Shown piece by piece: positions 10,176 through 19,003 of a DNA stretch of 64,000 nucleotides. The notes beneath the pieces are model-generated. The model saw only the letters and a program-made list of their open reading frames with translations, had not been told where the DNA came from and made no database searches. The stretch spans positions 86,922-150,921 of the forward strand of contig JAIBBZ010000004.1 in the NCBI GenBank assembly GCA_019694435.1, read 5' to 3'. How positions within the stretch are numbered: the stretch's first letter is position 1; every line of letters begins with the position of its first letter. The stretch comes from Pirellulales bacterium. Lineage in GTDB: Bacteria; Planctomycetota; Planctomycetia; Pirellulales; JAEUIK01. A program made the position numbers and the translations under genes.

Positions 10176-10958
10176 TCAAGCAGCCGCCATGAGTCGCAGG
10201 CCCGCGGTGCGCGACAACAACAGGTAATGACGGGTGTCGGCCACCAACCGCGCCGCGACGGCGCCCGAGTGGGCGTCGCTCACCGCTAGCGGTCCGCACG
10301 AGCCTTGCGCCAACACGCGAAATCCGGTGGACAGCTCGTGTACCGCGCCGAGGGTCAAGTCGCGCAACGGTTGCAGCGTGTTGGCTCCGTGGGCGATGAG
10401 CAGTACTCCATTGGCCGTGAGGCAGCGCCAGGCTTCGAACATGACTCGCCGTGGCGAGTCGACCCAGTTCAGCACGTTGGCCAAGATCACGGCCGAGAAC
10501 GTGCCGTCGGCAAAGGGCAACTGTTCGCCGCGCGCCGCCACCCAGCGCACCTGGCCCCAGCGCAGCAACCGGCGTTCGGCCAACACCGCCGCCAGGGGAT
10601 CTACCGCGTAGCGGACGCCCGTTTGAAAATGGTGGACCTCGCCCTCGGCGCCGGCGCCGATCTGGAGCACCCGGTCGTGCGAGCCCAGGGCCACGTGATC
10701 GCGCAGCAGCCGTTCGACGCGCCGGCCGCGCTCGCGCAGCTCGGGCACGATCTGCACGCGCTCGTCGCGCGGCGAGCGGGGCAGCGCCGCCAGCCAGCGC
10801 CGCTGGCTGCGACGCCAGCGCGTCGATTCATTGCCGGCCAGAAACGTCGGAATGCTGTCCAGCACGGGAAAACCCGAGCCGCAGCGCCGGCAAACCAATC
10901 GCTCGTCGCGGCCTTCCAGCGCGCCTTGATCGATCGGGCAGACCAGATCGCTCCACAT
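10176..10958 (-). CDS. SAM-dependent methyltransferase with N-terminal zinc ribbon
   Basis: This 260-residue protein opens with a Trm112-like zinc ribbon (LVCPIDQGAL then LVCRRCGSGFPVLDSIPTFL, four Cys). This is followed by a class I methyltransferase domain: HDRVLQIGAGAEGEVHHF as motif I, then YAVDP, and LPFADGTFSAVILANVLNWV as motif IV. The LQIGAGAEG motif replaces the usual D-G-x-G, so SAM binding is likely but slightly atypical. The substrate cannot be read from sequence. An AAGGAGG ribosome-binding site lies about 9 nt before the ATG. No operon partner is evident. Confidence 0.85.
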   Translation of the reverse strand: MWSDLVCPIDQGALEGRDERLVCRRCGSGFPVLDSIPTFLAGNESTRWRRSQRRWLAALPRSPRDERVQIVPELRERGRRVERLLRDHVALGSHDRVLQIGAGAEGEVHHFQTGVRYAVDPLAAVLAERRLLRWGQVRWVAARGEQLPFADGTFSAVILANVLNWVDSPRRVMFEAWRCLTANGVLLIAHGANTLQPLRDLTLGAVHELSTGFRVLAQGSCGPLAVSDAHSGAVAARLVADTRHYLLLSRTAGLRLMAAA

Positions 10959-11085
10959 CGCGTGCGCCCTCCTTGGTGCAGCGGCGTCGTTCGTTGTCCG
11001 GAAAATCCTTTCCCGGGGCTGCGAACTATGTCACATGCAGCGCCGCGCGTAAAGAATGATTTGGCGGCCGTGCCCCCTCACGACA

Positions 11086-12351
11086 TCACTGCGCGCGAAT
11101 CCGGACCGTCACCTTGCCGGCGTTGTCGTGCAATTCGCCGGGCGAGTCGTTGACGCGGAGGAACAACGTGCCCTCTGTCGTGGGTGTCCACTCCGTTTCG
11201 AGCCCCACGACCAGGGGCTTCGCCCAGCAAACGCCCTGCGCCGCGTCCGGGGCGTCCTCGGGACGGACCGTACCGAGCAAGATCCCCAGCGGCCGGCCTT
11301 CGTGATAGCGGATCGTCACGCCCCCCGCCTCGCAGGGCCAAGGACGATCGGTGCGGGCAATCTGGTAGCGCCCGCTGGCACGAAGCTGATAGCGTTGACC
11401 GGACCGCAGCCTCAGGCCGGAGTTCTGCCAGCCGCGTTCCGCGGACACTTCGACGACCGCTGCTTCGCCCGGCGCCAGCGATTTCTGCGCGGCTTGCAAA
11501 TCGATGACCGTACGCTCGACGTCGTGCCCGTAGGCGAGCTCCTGGGTCATGGCCAGCCATTGCTCGGCCAAGGCGGGCCATGCGCTGCGCAGCTCGCCGC
11601 GCAACGCTTCGTTCACGTCGCGGCTCCGGACGTGCGGCGGCAGCCCGGCGAAGGCGGCCCGTGTGACCGGGTGCCGGCTGAAAAACAATGCCGCGGCCCA
11701 GCACCAGCCATACTCATCGTCGTCGCGATCGGCCGGGATGCGCAGCGCGAGGATTTCGTCGAGCGTGCGGCCGCGGCCCGCTGCCACCGCGCGGCGCACC
11801 CAGCCGATGCGTCCCCAGCCGGGAACTTCCCCGGCGCTCTTCGGCACCACGCCCAGCGTCAATTGGCCCGACTGCCAGGTGTGGGTTGCCAGGAGTTCGG
11901 CCGTGCCCTCGGCATACCACGGAGGGCCCGTGTCGCCGAACCGGGCCTGCACAAACGCATGGGTGCCTTCGTGCAGCAGCAGGTGGCGCTGGTAATAAGG
12001 CGAGGTCTGGGCATCGAGCCAGAGCCGATCGGCGAGGGCATAGCCGTGGCGAAAGCGCGGAATGTCGGGCGTCAGCAGCCCCGCGGCCACGAATCGCTCG
12101 CGATTGCGCATCACGCTGGCAGTGACGCGCCATTTCGCGGCCCCGTCGAGGGGCTGCTGGAAGAAATCGCACCATTGCGGCACGGCCAGGTCGAACATCG
12201 CCACCAGCTCGTTGGCCACCGCAGGCTCCAGCTGGTCGGCGACCAGCGTGATGTGCTGCCCGGCGTACCGCGCGAGCCCAGCGTCGGCGGCGGCAGCGCG
12301 GGCAGCCGCGAGGGCGCAGGCACAAACGAGCATCGCGGCGGATCGACTCAC
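11086..12351 (-). CDS. Exported metallopeptidase-like protein with LecA-like C-terminal domain
   Basis: This 421-residue protein has an N-terminal signal (LVCACALAAARAAAA). The catalytic-looking motif LLLHEGTHAFVQARFG has HExxH followed by WYAEGTAELLA, in the spacing of gluzincin/peptidase MA-like zinc proteases. The C-terminal 110 residues (RYQLRASGRYQIA, GVTIRYHEGRPLG, LFLRVNDSPGELHDN) match the pattern of a LecA/PA-I galactose-binding-like beta-sandwich. A secreted peptidase acting at the surface is therefore plausible; the substrate is unknown. The frame starts with a GTG at 12351; an ATG six codons later (12333) is equally possible. Confidence 0.75.
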   Translation of the reverse strand: MSRSAAMLVCACALAAARAAAADAGLARYAGQHITLVADQLEPAVANELVAMFDLAVPQWCDFFQQPLDGAAKWRVTASVMRNRERFVAAGLLTPDIPRFRHGYALADRLWLDAQTSPYYQRHLLLHEGTHAFVQARFGDTGPPWYAEGTAELLATHTWQSGQLTLGVVPKSAGEVPGWGRIGWVRRAVAAGRGRTLDEILALRIPADRDDDEYGWCWAAALFFSRHPVTRAAFAGLPPHVRSRDVNEALRGELRSAWPALAEQWLAMTQELAYGHDVERTVIDLQAAQKSLAPGEAAVVEVSAERGWQNSGLRLRSGQRYQLRASGRYQIARTDRPWPCEAGGVTIRYHEGRPLGILLGTVRPEDAPDAAQGVCWAKPLVVGLETEWTPTTEGTLFLRVNDSPGELHDNAGKVTVRIRAQ

Positions 12352-12390
12352 TCGATTTCCTGGCTATGAAACCAATCTGGCAGAGCGTGG

Positions 12391-13158
12391 TTGCGGCTCC
12401 GGCCGTGCGGCGCCTACGCTAATGTACGCCGCCGCGGCGACTTCCCCGAAGATCCTTTGGCTTCCGAACGGCCACTCGTGGTTATTCTTGCCGACGCGCA
12501 ACCGCTGCCACGCCGACTTCGGGCCGCTTCACTGGCAGTTGCCGTGTTGTGCGTGGCGGCCCTGGTCTATGGCGCCTGGGACCTGCGGACGCTTCCCTCG
12601 GCTCGATCGGCGCCTTATCTGGCGTGGCAACGCGTCCATGTGTGGAACATAGCCGCGGCCACCGGCATCTATTTTGTCGTCACCGGGCTGCGGTCTTTCG
12701 GCCGCGGCCTGGCGTGGCCCAAGAAACGCTATGAGCCGGGCCCCTGGCTCTGGTTCCCCGTTGCCGGCCATTGCGTGCTGGCTTTGGCCGTGGGTGTCAG
12801 CCTTTGGCGCGGGCCTCGATCGCGGCTGTTGCTGGCAGGCCACGACGAGCTGGCGGCGGCGCTGCTGGCCGTGGCCCTGATCGCCGGCGCAGTGGCGCTG
12901 TGGAGCGCGCGTTGGACCCGGCGTGTCCAGATCGTCGGCATTCAGGGCGGCCGTTCTGCCCCGATCGAGTGCTTTTTTGCGCTGGCGACCGTGCTCGTGC
13001 TGCTGCTGTTGGAACTGAGCACGATTCCCGGTCCGGGGCGGCCTGCGACACGCGTCGCCGCACCAACCAGCGCGGTACCGGCCAGCGCGGCCCCCCCTTC
13101 GCATCCGACCTCGGCCTCAGAGGGCCCGGCGATATCGCCGGGTGCGGCCGCCCGGTAA
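12391..13158 (+). CDS. Hypothetical membrane protein, start uncertain
   Basis: The frame encodes up to 255 residues with hydrophobic segments near residues 45-62, 80-96, 117-133, 145-165 and 188-205, ending in a Pro/Ala/Ser-rich tail. I recognise no family. The first possible start is a TTG at 12391. TTG 12457 and GTG 12478 also fit, since the first 25 residues are not hydrophobic or conserved-looking. The 3' end overlaps the convergent helicase gene by about 40 nt, and the low-complexity tail comes from this overlap. Confidence 0.5.
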   Translation: MRLRPCGAYANVRRRGDFPEDPLASERPLVVILADAQPLPRRLRAASLAVAVLCVAALVYGAWDLRTLPSARSAPYLAWQRVHVWNIAAATGIYFVVTGLRSFGRGLAWPKKRYEPGPWLWFPVAGHCVLALAVGVSLWRGPRSRLLLAGHDELAAALLAVALIAGAVALWSARWTRRVQIVGIQGGRSAPIECFFALATVLVLLLLELSTIPGPGRPATRVAAPTSAVPASAAPPSHPTSASEGPAISPGAAAR

Positions 13159-14475
13159 GGGGGCCGGTTTCGGGGCCGCCGGTTCTTCGGGCTGCGGCGC
13201 CGCAGCCGGCGCGGCGCCGGCGGGCTGCTTGTCGGCGGCCGGCATGGCCGCCTGATGCTCGAAGCCTTCAAGGTGATCGCGCTTCAGCAGCCGGTTGATG
13301 CGAATCTCGATCCTGGTCAGCTCGGCGCCCTCGTCGGGGGCGACAAAGGTGTAGGCCACGCCTTCTCGGCCCATCCGGCCCGTGCGGCCGACACGGTGGA
13401 CGTAGTCGTCGCAAAACTCGGGGATGTCGTAGTTGACGATGTGCGAGATGCTCGAGACGTCGATGCCGCGGCCGACTACGTCGGTCGCGACGAGGTATTT
13501 AACCTTACCCTCGCGGAACCGCAGCATGGTCCGATCACGGGCGCTTTGCGCCAGATCGCCATGCATGCATTCGACGCCCTCGAACTTCTTGGAAAGGTTC
13601 TGAAAGATCCGCTGGGTGCCGCGCTTGGTCCGGCAAAACACGATGGCCTGTTGCGGCTGCTCGCGGCGCATGAGCTTGACCAGCAGCTCGAATTTCCGCT
13701 CGGGATCGACCGTGAAATAGAACTGCTCGATCGTGTCGACCGAGACCTCTTTGGGCGAAAAATTGAGCGTCTCGTGGTCGTGCATGTACCGCGTCGAGAG
13801 CCGCTCGACCGCCGGCGGAACGGTGGCCGACAAGAGCAGCGTCTGCCGCTCGCGCGGACAGCGCCGCAGAATCTTCTCGATGTCGGGCCGGAAGCCGATG
13901 TCGAGCATCCGGTCGGCCTCGTCGAGTACTACGATCTTGAGCTGATCGAGCTTGAGCGTCTGCCGGCTCATGTGATCGAGCACGCGTCCCGGAGTGCCGA
14001 CCACGATTTCGGCACCGCGGCTCAGCTTCTCGATCTGCCCGCGGATCGGCTTGCCGCCGTAGAGCGGCACGCAGTGTAGCCGCCGGCCGTGTGCTAGCTT
14101 GACGACCTCTTCGCGGACCTGCACGGCCAGCTCGCGTGTCGGCACGAGCACCAGCGCTTGCGGGGCGCCGGCGGCACGCTTGGGATCGACCCGTTCGAGG
14201 ATCGGAATCACGAAGGCCGCGGTCTTACCGGTGCCGGTGCGCGCCTGCCCGAGCACGTCGCGCCCCGCCACGGCCAAGGGAATCAGGCCGGCTTGAATGG
14301 GGGTCGGCGCGAGATAGTTGGCCTGGGCCACGGCGGCGAGCATGGTGGGCGAAAGGCCCAACTCATCAAAACTCTTCGCAAGGCCGGCTTCGGCAATTGT
14401 CTCCGCGGAGTCGTTGCGGGTCACGCTGCTAAGGTTCTCAAGATGAATGGTTTGGCGCAACTTTAGCCGCGCCAA
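13117..14475 (-). CDS. DEAD-box ATP-dependent RNA helicase (RhlE-like)
   Basis: All helicase motifs are visible in order: the Q motif (F-ELGLSPTMLAAV, then PTPIQ), ARTGTGKT (Walker A), PTRELA, TPGRVLDH, DEADRMLD (Walker B), SAT, IVFCRTKRGTQ, ATDVVGRGIDV and HRVGRTGRMGREG. It unwinds short RNA duplexes and probably serves ribosome assembly or RNA decay. The C-terminus is a short Ala/Pro-rich and basic extension. The frame opens at a TTG (14475) with no early ATG; GTG 14424 is an alternative. The stop region overlaps the convergent membrane-protein gene. Confidence 0.95.
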   Translation of the reverse strand: MARLKLRQTIHLENLSSVTRNDSAETIAEAGLAKSFDELGLSPTMLAAVAQANYLAPTPIQAGLIPLAVAGRDVLGQARTGTGKTAAFVIPILERVDPKRAAGAPQALVLVPTRELAVQVREEVVKLAHGRRLHCVPLYGGKPIRGQIEKLSRGAEIVVGTPGRVLDHMSRQTLKLDQLKIVVLDEADRMLDIGFRPDIEKILRRCPRERQTLLLSATVPPAVERLSTRYMHDHETLNFSPKEVSVDTIEQFYFTVDPERKFELLVKLMRREQPQQAIVFCRTKRGTQRIFQNLSKKFEGVECMHGDLAQSARDRTMLRFREGKVKYLVATDVVGRGIDVSSISHIVNYDIPEFCDDYVHRVGRTGRMGREGVAYTFVAPDEGAELTRIEIRINRLLKRDHLEGFEHQAAMPAADKQPAGAAPAAAPQPEEPAAPKPAPLPGGRTRRYRRAL

Positions 14476-14557
14476 TAGGTTTCGTCAACGCCCCGGGAAT
14501 CTCGTACGACGTGCTTCACCAGAGCGGCGACGGCGACCTCGAACGGCAAAACGAAAA

Positions 14558-14592
14558 CAGGCCGGCCCTCGTGCTGCCAGAGGGCCGGCCTG
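14558..14592 (-). terminator. Rho-independent terminator of small lysine-rich gene
   Basis: Perfect 13-bp arms (14558-14570 and 14580-14592, CAGGCCGGCCCTC and complement) flank a 9-nt loop. On the minus strand the stem is followed by TTTTCGTTTT. It lies about 90 nt downstream of the 41-residue gene at 14682-14807 and would end its transcript cleanly, supporting that gene as a real unit. Confidence 0.85.
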
Positions 14593-14681
14593 AACCTGTC
14601 GAAATCGTACCGCCAGGGCGCCGACGCAAGGTCTTGGCCCGGCGGCTGTGCTCCGCGGACGAAACGTCCGCGGAACGAAGA

Positions 14682-14807
14682 CTACTTGGTCGCCTTGCGG
14701 GCGATCGCCTTCTTCGGCGAGCGCTTGGCGGTCGCCTTCTTGGCAATCGTCTTCTTGGCGGTCGTCTTCGTCGAACGCTTCGCAGTCGTGCTCTTCTTCG
14801 TGGCCAT
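14682..14807 (-). CDS. 41-residue lysine/alanine-rich histone H1-like protein
   Basis: Reading the minus strand from the ATG at 14807 gives 41 residues, MATKKSTTAKRSTKTTAKKT followed by more AKK/ATK repeats and a TAG stop. About a third are Lys or Arg and there are no acidic or aromatic residues. This is the composition of the C-terminal tails of histone H1 and of bacterial histone-like DNA-compacting proteins. A GGAGCCAAGGAC stretch precedes the start, and a strong T-tailed terminator follows. It probably binds DNA or RNA non-specifically. A low-complexity ORF is the alternative, but the terminator and codon bias argue for a gene. Confidence 0.75.
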   Translation of the reverse strand: MATKKSTTAKRSTKTTAKKTIAKKATAKRSPKKAIARKATK

Positions 14808-15143
14808 GTCCTTGGCTCCTCGGAAAACTGGGCACCCTTCAGCGGTTGGCGAACAACTGCCCCTGGGTACCCAGTGCGGGGCGTGCCGCCGACTAGACTC
14901 TCGAAAAACTCTCCGCCGGTCGCAGGCTCCTCGCCATGGGGAGGATTCGCTCGGCTCCGGGCGGGTTTTTCCCGTTGAATTGCACTCGCGTTACACTTGG
15001 TGCGGAGGTCGCGGCGACCGCGATTTTTCTGTCGTGGTGGCCTTGACGCGGGGATTGGAGCATCAATCGATCTTTCGCGTCAAGGTGAGTTGATCGGTTG
15101 CGCAAGCCGCGAGCATGAGGAATTCGAGTTGCGGACAACGCCG
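14808..15143. other. Divergent intergenic region with 10-bp inverted repeat
   Basis: About 335 nt between the minus-strand lysine-rich gene and the plus-strand HEAT-repeat gene; promoters for both must lie here. An inverted repeat with 10-bp arms (CCTTGACGCG at 15041-15050 and its complement at 15076-15085) encloses 25 nt and lies about 60 nt before the HEAT gene start. No coding sequence is recognised. Confidence 0.5.
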
Positions 15144-16592
15144 ATGAACGCCGATCGCGTGGAGTGGACCGTCGACGACCTGGCGCGCTTCGACCAATTG
15201 CCGGTCGACGAGCGCCGCGCCGCGCTCCAGCGCGTGCGCTGGTGGCGCACCGCGCCTAACGACGATGTGGTCCGGCTGTTGACGACGCTAGCAGCGCGGC
15301 CCGCGCTGCGCTCGCCACTGTGGACGCCACTGGTAGAGAATCTCGTCGAAGGCTTGCAAAATGCTCAGCCGTCACTGGCGCCGGAGACGGCCGCAGGCCT
15401 GGCCGATTTGGTGCTGGTCCAGCCGCTCGGGCCGGTGCTGGTTGACCGGATCTTCGCCCTGTTGGCCCGGCGCGGCGCGCAAGCGGCGTTTCCGCGGCTG
15501 TTGGCTGGCCTGACGCAGCCGGAATTGGCCGTCGCGGTGCTCGATCTGGCCAACGAGCTGGTGCGGCGCGGGCTCGCTAACGAGCATCCAGCCGCGGACC
15601 GGTTCGATGTCTTGATCGTGCTCCTAGGTGCCACGGCCGATCGCCTGGATCGCGTCGCCGAATCGCCCGCGGAATACGCCACCGACGCCCGAGCGCTCAA
15701 GCGGCTGGTCGACGATGGCGTCGCCCTTGCGTCGGCGTTGTGCTATGCGCTGGCGCTCATCGGCCGGCCACAGGCCGAGGCTGCGCTGCGCAAGGCGCTC
15801 GCGCTGCCGCATCGCCGCCTGCAGGCCGAGGCCGCACACGCCTTGGCGCGCATCGGGCAGCCCGACGGCGTCGCTCGCCTCGTCGAGCTGGCAGCCGATC
15901 CGGCCGCGCGGACGAGAGTCCTGCACTACCTGGCCGAACTGGACGAAACCGAGCGCGTGCCCGCCGAGCTGCGCACGCCGGCGGCCCGGGCCGTCGGCGA
16001 GTTGGCGGCTTGGTTGGCGCTGCCGCAACGCTTTGGGATGGCGCCGCAATCGCTCGAAGTGCTCGACGAGCGCACGTGGTTCTGGCCCGGCTACGAGCAG
16101 CAACAAACGTGCTGGCTGGTGCGCTACGAGTACCGCTTGCCGGGCGTCGCGCGTTCAGGCGTCGGCATCGTGGGCCCGTTGACGGCCGCGCTCGATGCCG
16201 ATCTGCTCGATCTCTCGCCCGAGGACATCTACGCGGCCTATGCCGGCAGCGACGTCGAACATGCCGAACTGGTGCTCGAACCCGCCGCCACGGCCCGCGC
16301 TTCGCTACGAGCCACGGCGGCGCGGCTCGAGCAGAGTCCGGCACTGGCCGAATACTCCGGCCTCGAGCCGGTGTGCATCGGCAGTTGTTTTGGTGACGTG
16401 GCCGCCGTGTTCTTGGCCCGGCGGAGTGAGACGCAGGGCACCTTGCTGGTGGCCGATGATGCCGGCGGCGCGGACCATCTCCAGTGGTATCCGCACACGG
16501 GCCACGCGCGACCGATCGGTCCCCAACTGGCCTGGGCGATCTTCGTCGGCCGCAAGCTGTTGCGCACCTTCAACCCCGCGCAAGATTCCTAG
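15144..16592 (+). CDS. HEAT-repeat-like helical repeat protein
   Basis: From the ATG at 15144 (the open frame begins earlier but lacks plausible sequence) the protein is 482 residues. Residues of about 50-320 are Ala/Leu-rich paired helices with repeated L-R-A-LA, AEAAHALARIGQPDGVARLVELAADPAARTR patterns typical of HEAT/PBS-lyase repeats. The C-terminal third is different and globular, with YEYRLPGVARSGVGIVGPLTAALDADL and LSPEDIYAAYAG. HEAT solenoids are protein-interaction scaffolds. No signal peptide is seen, so it is probably cytoplasmic. A specific function is not recognisable. Confidence 0.72.
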   Translation: MNADRVEWTVDDLARFDQLPVDERRAALQRVRWWRTAPNDDVVRLLTTLAARPALRSPLWTPLVENLVEGLQNAQPSLAPETAAGLADLVLVQPLGPVLVDRIFALLARRGAQAAFPRLLAGLTQPELAVAVLDLANELVRRGLANEHPAADRFDVLIVLLGATADRLDRVAESPAEYATDARALKRLVDDGVALASALCYALALIGRPQAEAALRKALALPHRRLQAEAAHALARIGQPDGVARLVELAADPAARTRVLHYLAELDETERVPAELRTPAARAVGELAAWLALPQRFGMAPQSLEVLDERTWFWPGYEQQQTCWLVRYEYRLPGVARSGVGIVGPLTAALDADLLDLSPEDIYAAYAGSDVEHAELVLEPAATARASLRATAARLEQSPALAEYSGLEPVCIGSCFGDVAAVFLARRSETQGTLLVADDAGGADHLQWYPHTGHARPIGPQLAWAIFVGRKLLRTFNPAQDS

Positions 16593-16707
16593 CCGGCTGG
16601 GCTTCCGCCGGCTGATCGCAGTCCTTGGAAGCGAACCGGCGGTGGCCTATCATTGTCGGTTTCGCGCCGCCTCTTGTGTCCCCGCCTGGTAGGTTTTGGA
16701 ACGAGTC

Positions 16708-17907
16708 ATGCGCCCGCCCATTTCGCGTCGTGTCGCTGCGTTGGAACCCTCGGCCACGTTGGCCATGGCCGCCAAGGCCAAAGAGCTGAAGGCCGCTGGC
16801 CGCACGGTCTACGACTTCAGCGTGGGCGAACCCGACTTCACCACACCCCGGCACATTTGCGAGGCCGCCACGGCCGCGATGGCCGCCGGCCACACGCACT
16901 ACACGGTCGCCAGCGGCATTCCCGAGCTGCGCGAGGCGATCACCAAGAAATACGCCGCCGAGTCGGGCCTGAAATACACCCCGTCTCAGGTGATCGTCTC
17001 CAACGGCGCCAAGCACTCGCTGCACAATGTGTTCACCGTCCTGCTCGACCCGGGCGACGAGGTGATCATTCCCGCGCCCTATTGGGTGAGCTATGCCGAG
17101 CTGGTGCGCCTGACGGGGGCGACGCCGGTCATCGTCTCGACGAGCGAGGCCGACTCGTTCAAGCTGACGCCGGCCCAGCTCCGCGCGGCCTGCAACGAGC
17201 GCACCAAGGCGCTGTTGCTTTGTTCGCCTTCGAACCCGACCGGCACGATGTATTCACCGGACGAGTTGGGGGCGCTGGCCGACGTGGTGATCGAGCGCGA
17301 TCTGTACGTGATCAGCGACGAGATTTATGACAAGCTCGTCTATGCACCGCACAAGTTCGCCAGCTTTCCCACCGTGCGTCCCGACTTGCAGCAGCGCACG
17401 ATCGTCGTCAATGGTGTGAGCAAGGCCTACGCGATGACCGGCTGGCGCATCGGCTGGACGTTGTCGCCCGCGCCGATCGCCAAGGCGATGGGCGACCTGC
17501 AAAGCCAGGAGACATCGAATGCGGCGAGCATCAGCCAGTACGCGGCGCTGGCGGCCCTCGAGGGCCCGCAGGCCTGCGTCGGCGAGATGCTGGCCGAGTT
17601 CGTCAAGCGGCGCGACTACGTGCGCCAGCGGATCGCCGATCTGCCAGGCCTGAGTTGCCCCGACATGGCCGGGGCGTTTTACGCCTTCATCAACATCCGC
17701 GAGCACTTGGGTCGCAACTACGCCGGTCAGCCGGTCAACGACTCGGCCGCGTGGTGCTTGGAGCTGCTGGCGCAACAGGGCGTGGCCACGGTGATGGGCT
17801 CGGCCTTCGGCGCCGAAGGCTATATGCGGGTCTCCTTCGCCACGAGCCTCGACCAGTTGGCCGCCGGCTTCGACCAGATCGGCAAGTTTCTCAACTCGCC
17901 GCGGTAA
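16708..17907 (+). CDS. Aspartate/aromatic aminotransferase, class I (AspC/AspB-like)
   Basis: A 399-residue PLP-dependent fold-type I aminotransferase. Visible landmarks are FSVGEPDFTTP at the N-terminus, YTVASGIPELREAI, SNGAKHSLHN, CSPSNPTGT (Asn176 region), DEIYDKLVY (Asp204, Tyr207), VSKAYAMTGWRIGW with the Schiff-base Lys at about 239, and RVSFA near the C-terminus. This is the typical aspartate aminotransferase Ib group, transferring amino groups between aspartate or prephenate-type substrates and 2-oxoglutarate. The ATG at 16708 gives the usual N-terminus. Exact substrate choice cannot be read. Confidence 0.95.
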   Translation: MRPPISRRVAALEPSATLAMAAKAKELKAAGRTVYDFSVGEPDFTTPRHICEAATAAMAAGHTHYTVASGIPELREAITKKYAAESGLKYTPSQVIVSNGAKHSLHNVFTVLLDPGDEVIIPAPYWVSYAELVRLTGATPVIVSTSEADSFKLTPAQLRAACNERTKALLLCSPSNPTGTMYSPDELGALADVVIERDLYVISDEIYDKLVYAPHKFASFPTVRPDLQQRTIVVNGVSKAYAMTGWRIGWTLSPAPIAKAMGDLQSQETSNAASISQYAALAALEGPQACVGEMLAEFVKRRDYVRQRIADLPGLSCPDMAGAFYAFINIREHLGRNYAGQPVNDSAAWCLELLAQQGVATVMGSAFGAEGYMRVSFATSLDQLAAGFDQIGKFLNSPR

Positions 17908-17944
17908 GCGGGCAGTTCGGTGAACGGGCGAGCGGCCGACGGCC

Positions 17945-19003
17945 TCAAGGCTGCCGCGGCTGTTGCTGCGTGATGCAGTGATAGGCGCCCAGCCCCCAGG
18001 CCAGATCGCGGGCCGGCAGGCCCACCACGCGCCGATCGGCAAACAGCCGGCCCAGGGTCGCCAGCGCCTCGGCGTCGGCCGGGTCGTCGTATTGCGGCAC
18101 GATCACCAGCCCGTTGGCGATGTAAAAGTTCGCATAGCTGCCCGGCAGGCGCTGGTCGTTGTGATACATCGGCGCAGGCATCCGCAGCGTGACGACCTCC
18201 AGCGGCCGGCCGCGTTCGTCGGTCATCGCCTCCAACCGCGACAGGTTGTGCGCGAGCGGTTCGTGATTGGCGTCCGCAGGATCCGGCTCGATCATCGCCA
18301 CGACGGTACGTGCATCGACAAACCGCGCCAGCTCGTCGATGTGGCCGTCGGTATCGTCCCCTTCAATGCCTTGAGCCAGCCACAGCGCCTGTTTGGCGCC
18401 CAGGAAGTCGGCCAGGTACTGCTCGATCTCTTCGCGGCTGCGCGTCGGGTTGCGGTTGGGATTCAGCAGGCACTGCTCGGTCGTGAGGATCGTCCCGGCA
18501 CCGTTCGAGTCGATCGCGCCGCCTTCGAGCACGATGTCGGCCACGTACCGCCGGTAGCCGACCAGCGGGGCGATCTGCTCGGGCACCCGATTGTCGTCAT
18601 CGAACGGGGGATACTTGCCACCCCAGGCGTTGTATTGCCAGTCGACCAAGGCCGGCGACGCGCCCGTCGGGCCGACGAGAAACGTCGGTCCATGGTCGCG
18701 CGTCCAGGCATCGTTGGTGCGAATATCGTGCAAGGCGACGTTGGGCACATCGCCCACCATCCGGCGGGCCTCGGCCATGACCGCCGGTCGGCCGGCCAAG
18801 ACGTGCACCGGCTCGTGTTCGGCCAAGGTGCGCACCAATTGCGCCCAGATGGCCGGAACCGGCTCAAATTTGCCCGGCCACGAGTCGCGATTGTGCGGCC
18901 AGGAGAGCCACGTCGCGGCGTGCGGTTCCCACTCGGCCGGCATGCGATAGCCCAAGGCGCCCGGCGAGCCGGGCCGGGGCGCGGGAAGTCGGCGGCTGCT
19001 CAT
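17945..19003 (-). CDS. aguA: Agmatine deiminase
   Basis: The 353-residue enzyme converts agmatine to N-carbamoylputrescine and ammonia. Family blocks are complete: MPAEWEPHAATWLSWPHN, the R-NDAWTRDHGPTF stretch, LEGGAIDSNGAGT, GDDTDGHIDELARF, and the catalytic Cys near the C-terminus in GAYHCITQQQP. Its ATG overlaps the stop of the upstream gene by four nucleotides (ATGA), so it is translationally coupled to the N-carbamoylputrescine amidase and the two form the agmatine-to-putrescine route. I see no arginine decarboxylase in the window. I chose ATG 19003 because of the coupling. Confidence 0.96.
   Translation of the reverse strand: MSSRRLPAPRPGSPGALGYRMPAEWEPHAATWLSWPHNRDSWPGKFEPVPAIWAQLVRTLAEHEPVHVLAGRPAVMAEARRMVGDVPNVALHDIRTNDAWTRDHGPTFLVGPTGASPALVDWQYNAWGGKYPPFDDDNRVPEQIAPLVGYRRYVADIVLEGGAIDSNGAGTILTTEQCLLNPNRNPTRSREEIEQYLADFLGAKQALWLAQGIEGDDTDGHIDELARFVDARTVVAMIEPDPADANHEPLAHNLSRLEAMTDERGRPLEVVTLRMPAPMYHNDQRLPGSYANFYIANGLVIVPQYDDPADAEALATLGRLFADRRVVGLPARDLAWGLGAYHCITQQQPRQP

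Noticed and set aside
14485..14835. 116-residue minus-strand frame over the lysine-rich gene
   Set aside because: It is acidic/low-complexity and runs through the terminator; the 41-residue frame with a proper start and stop is preferred.
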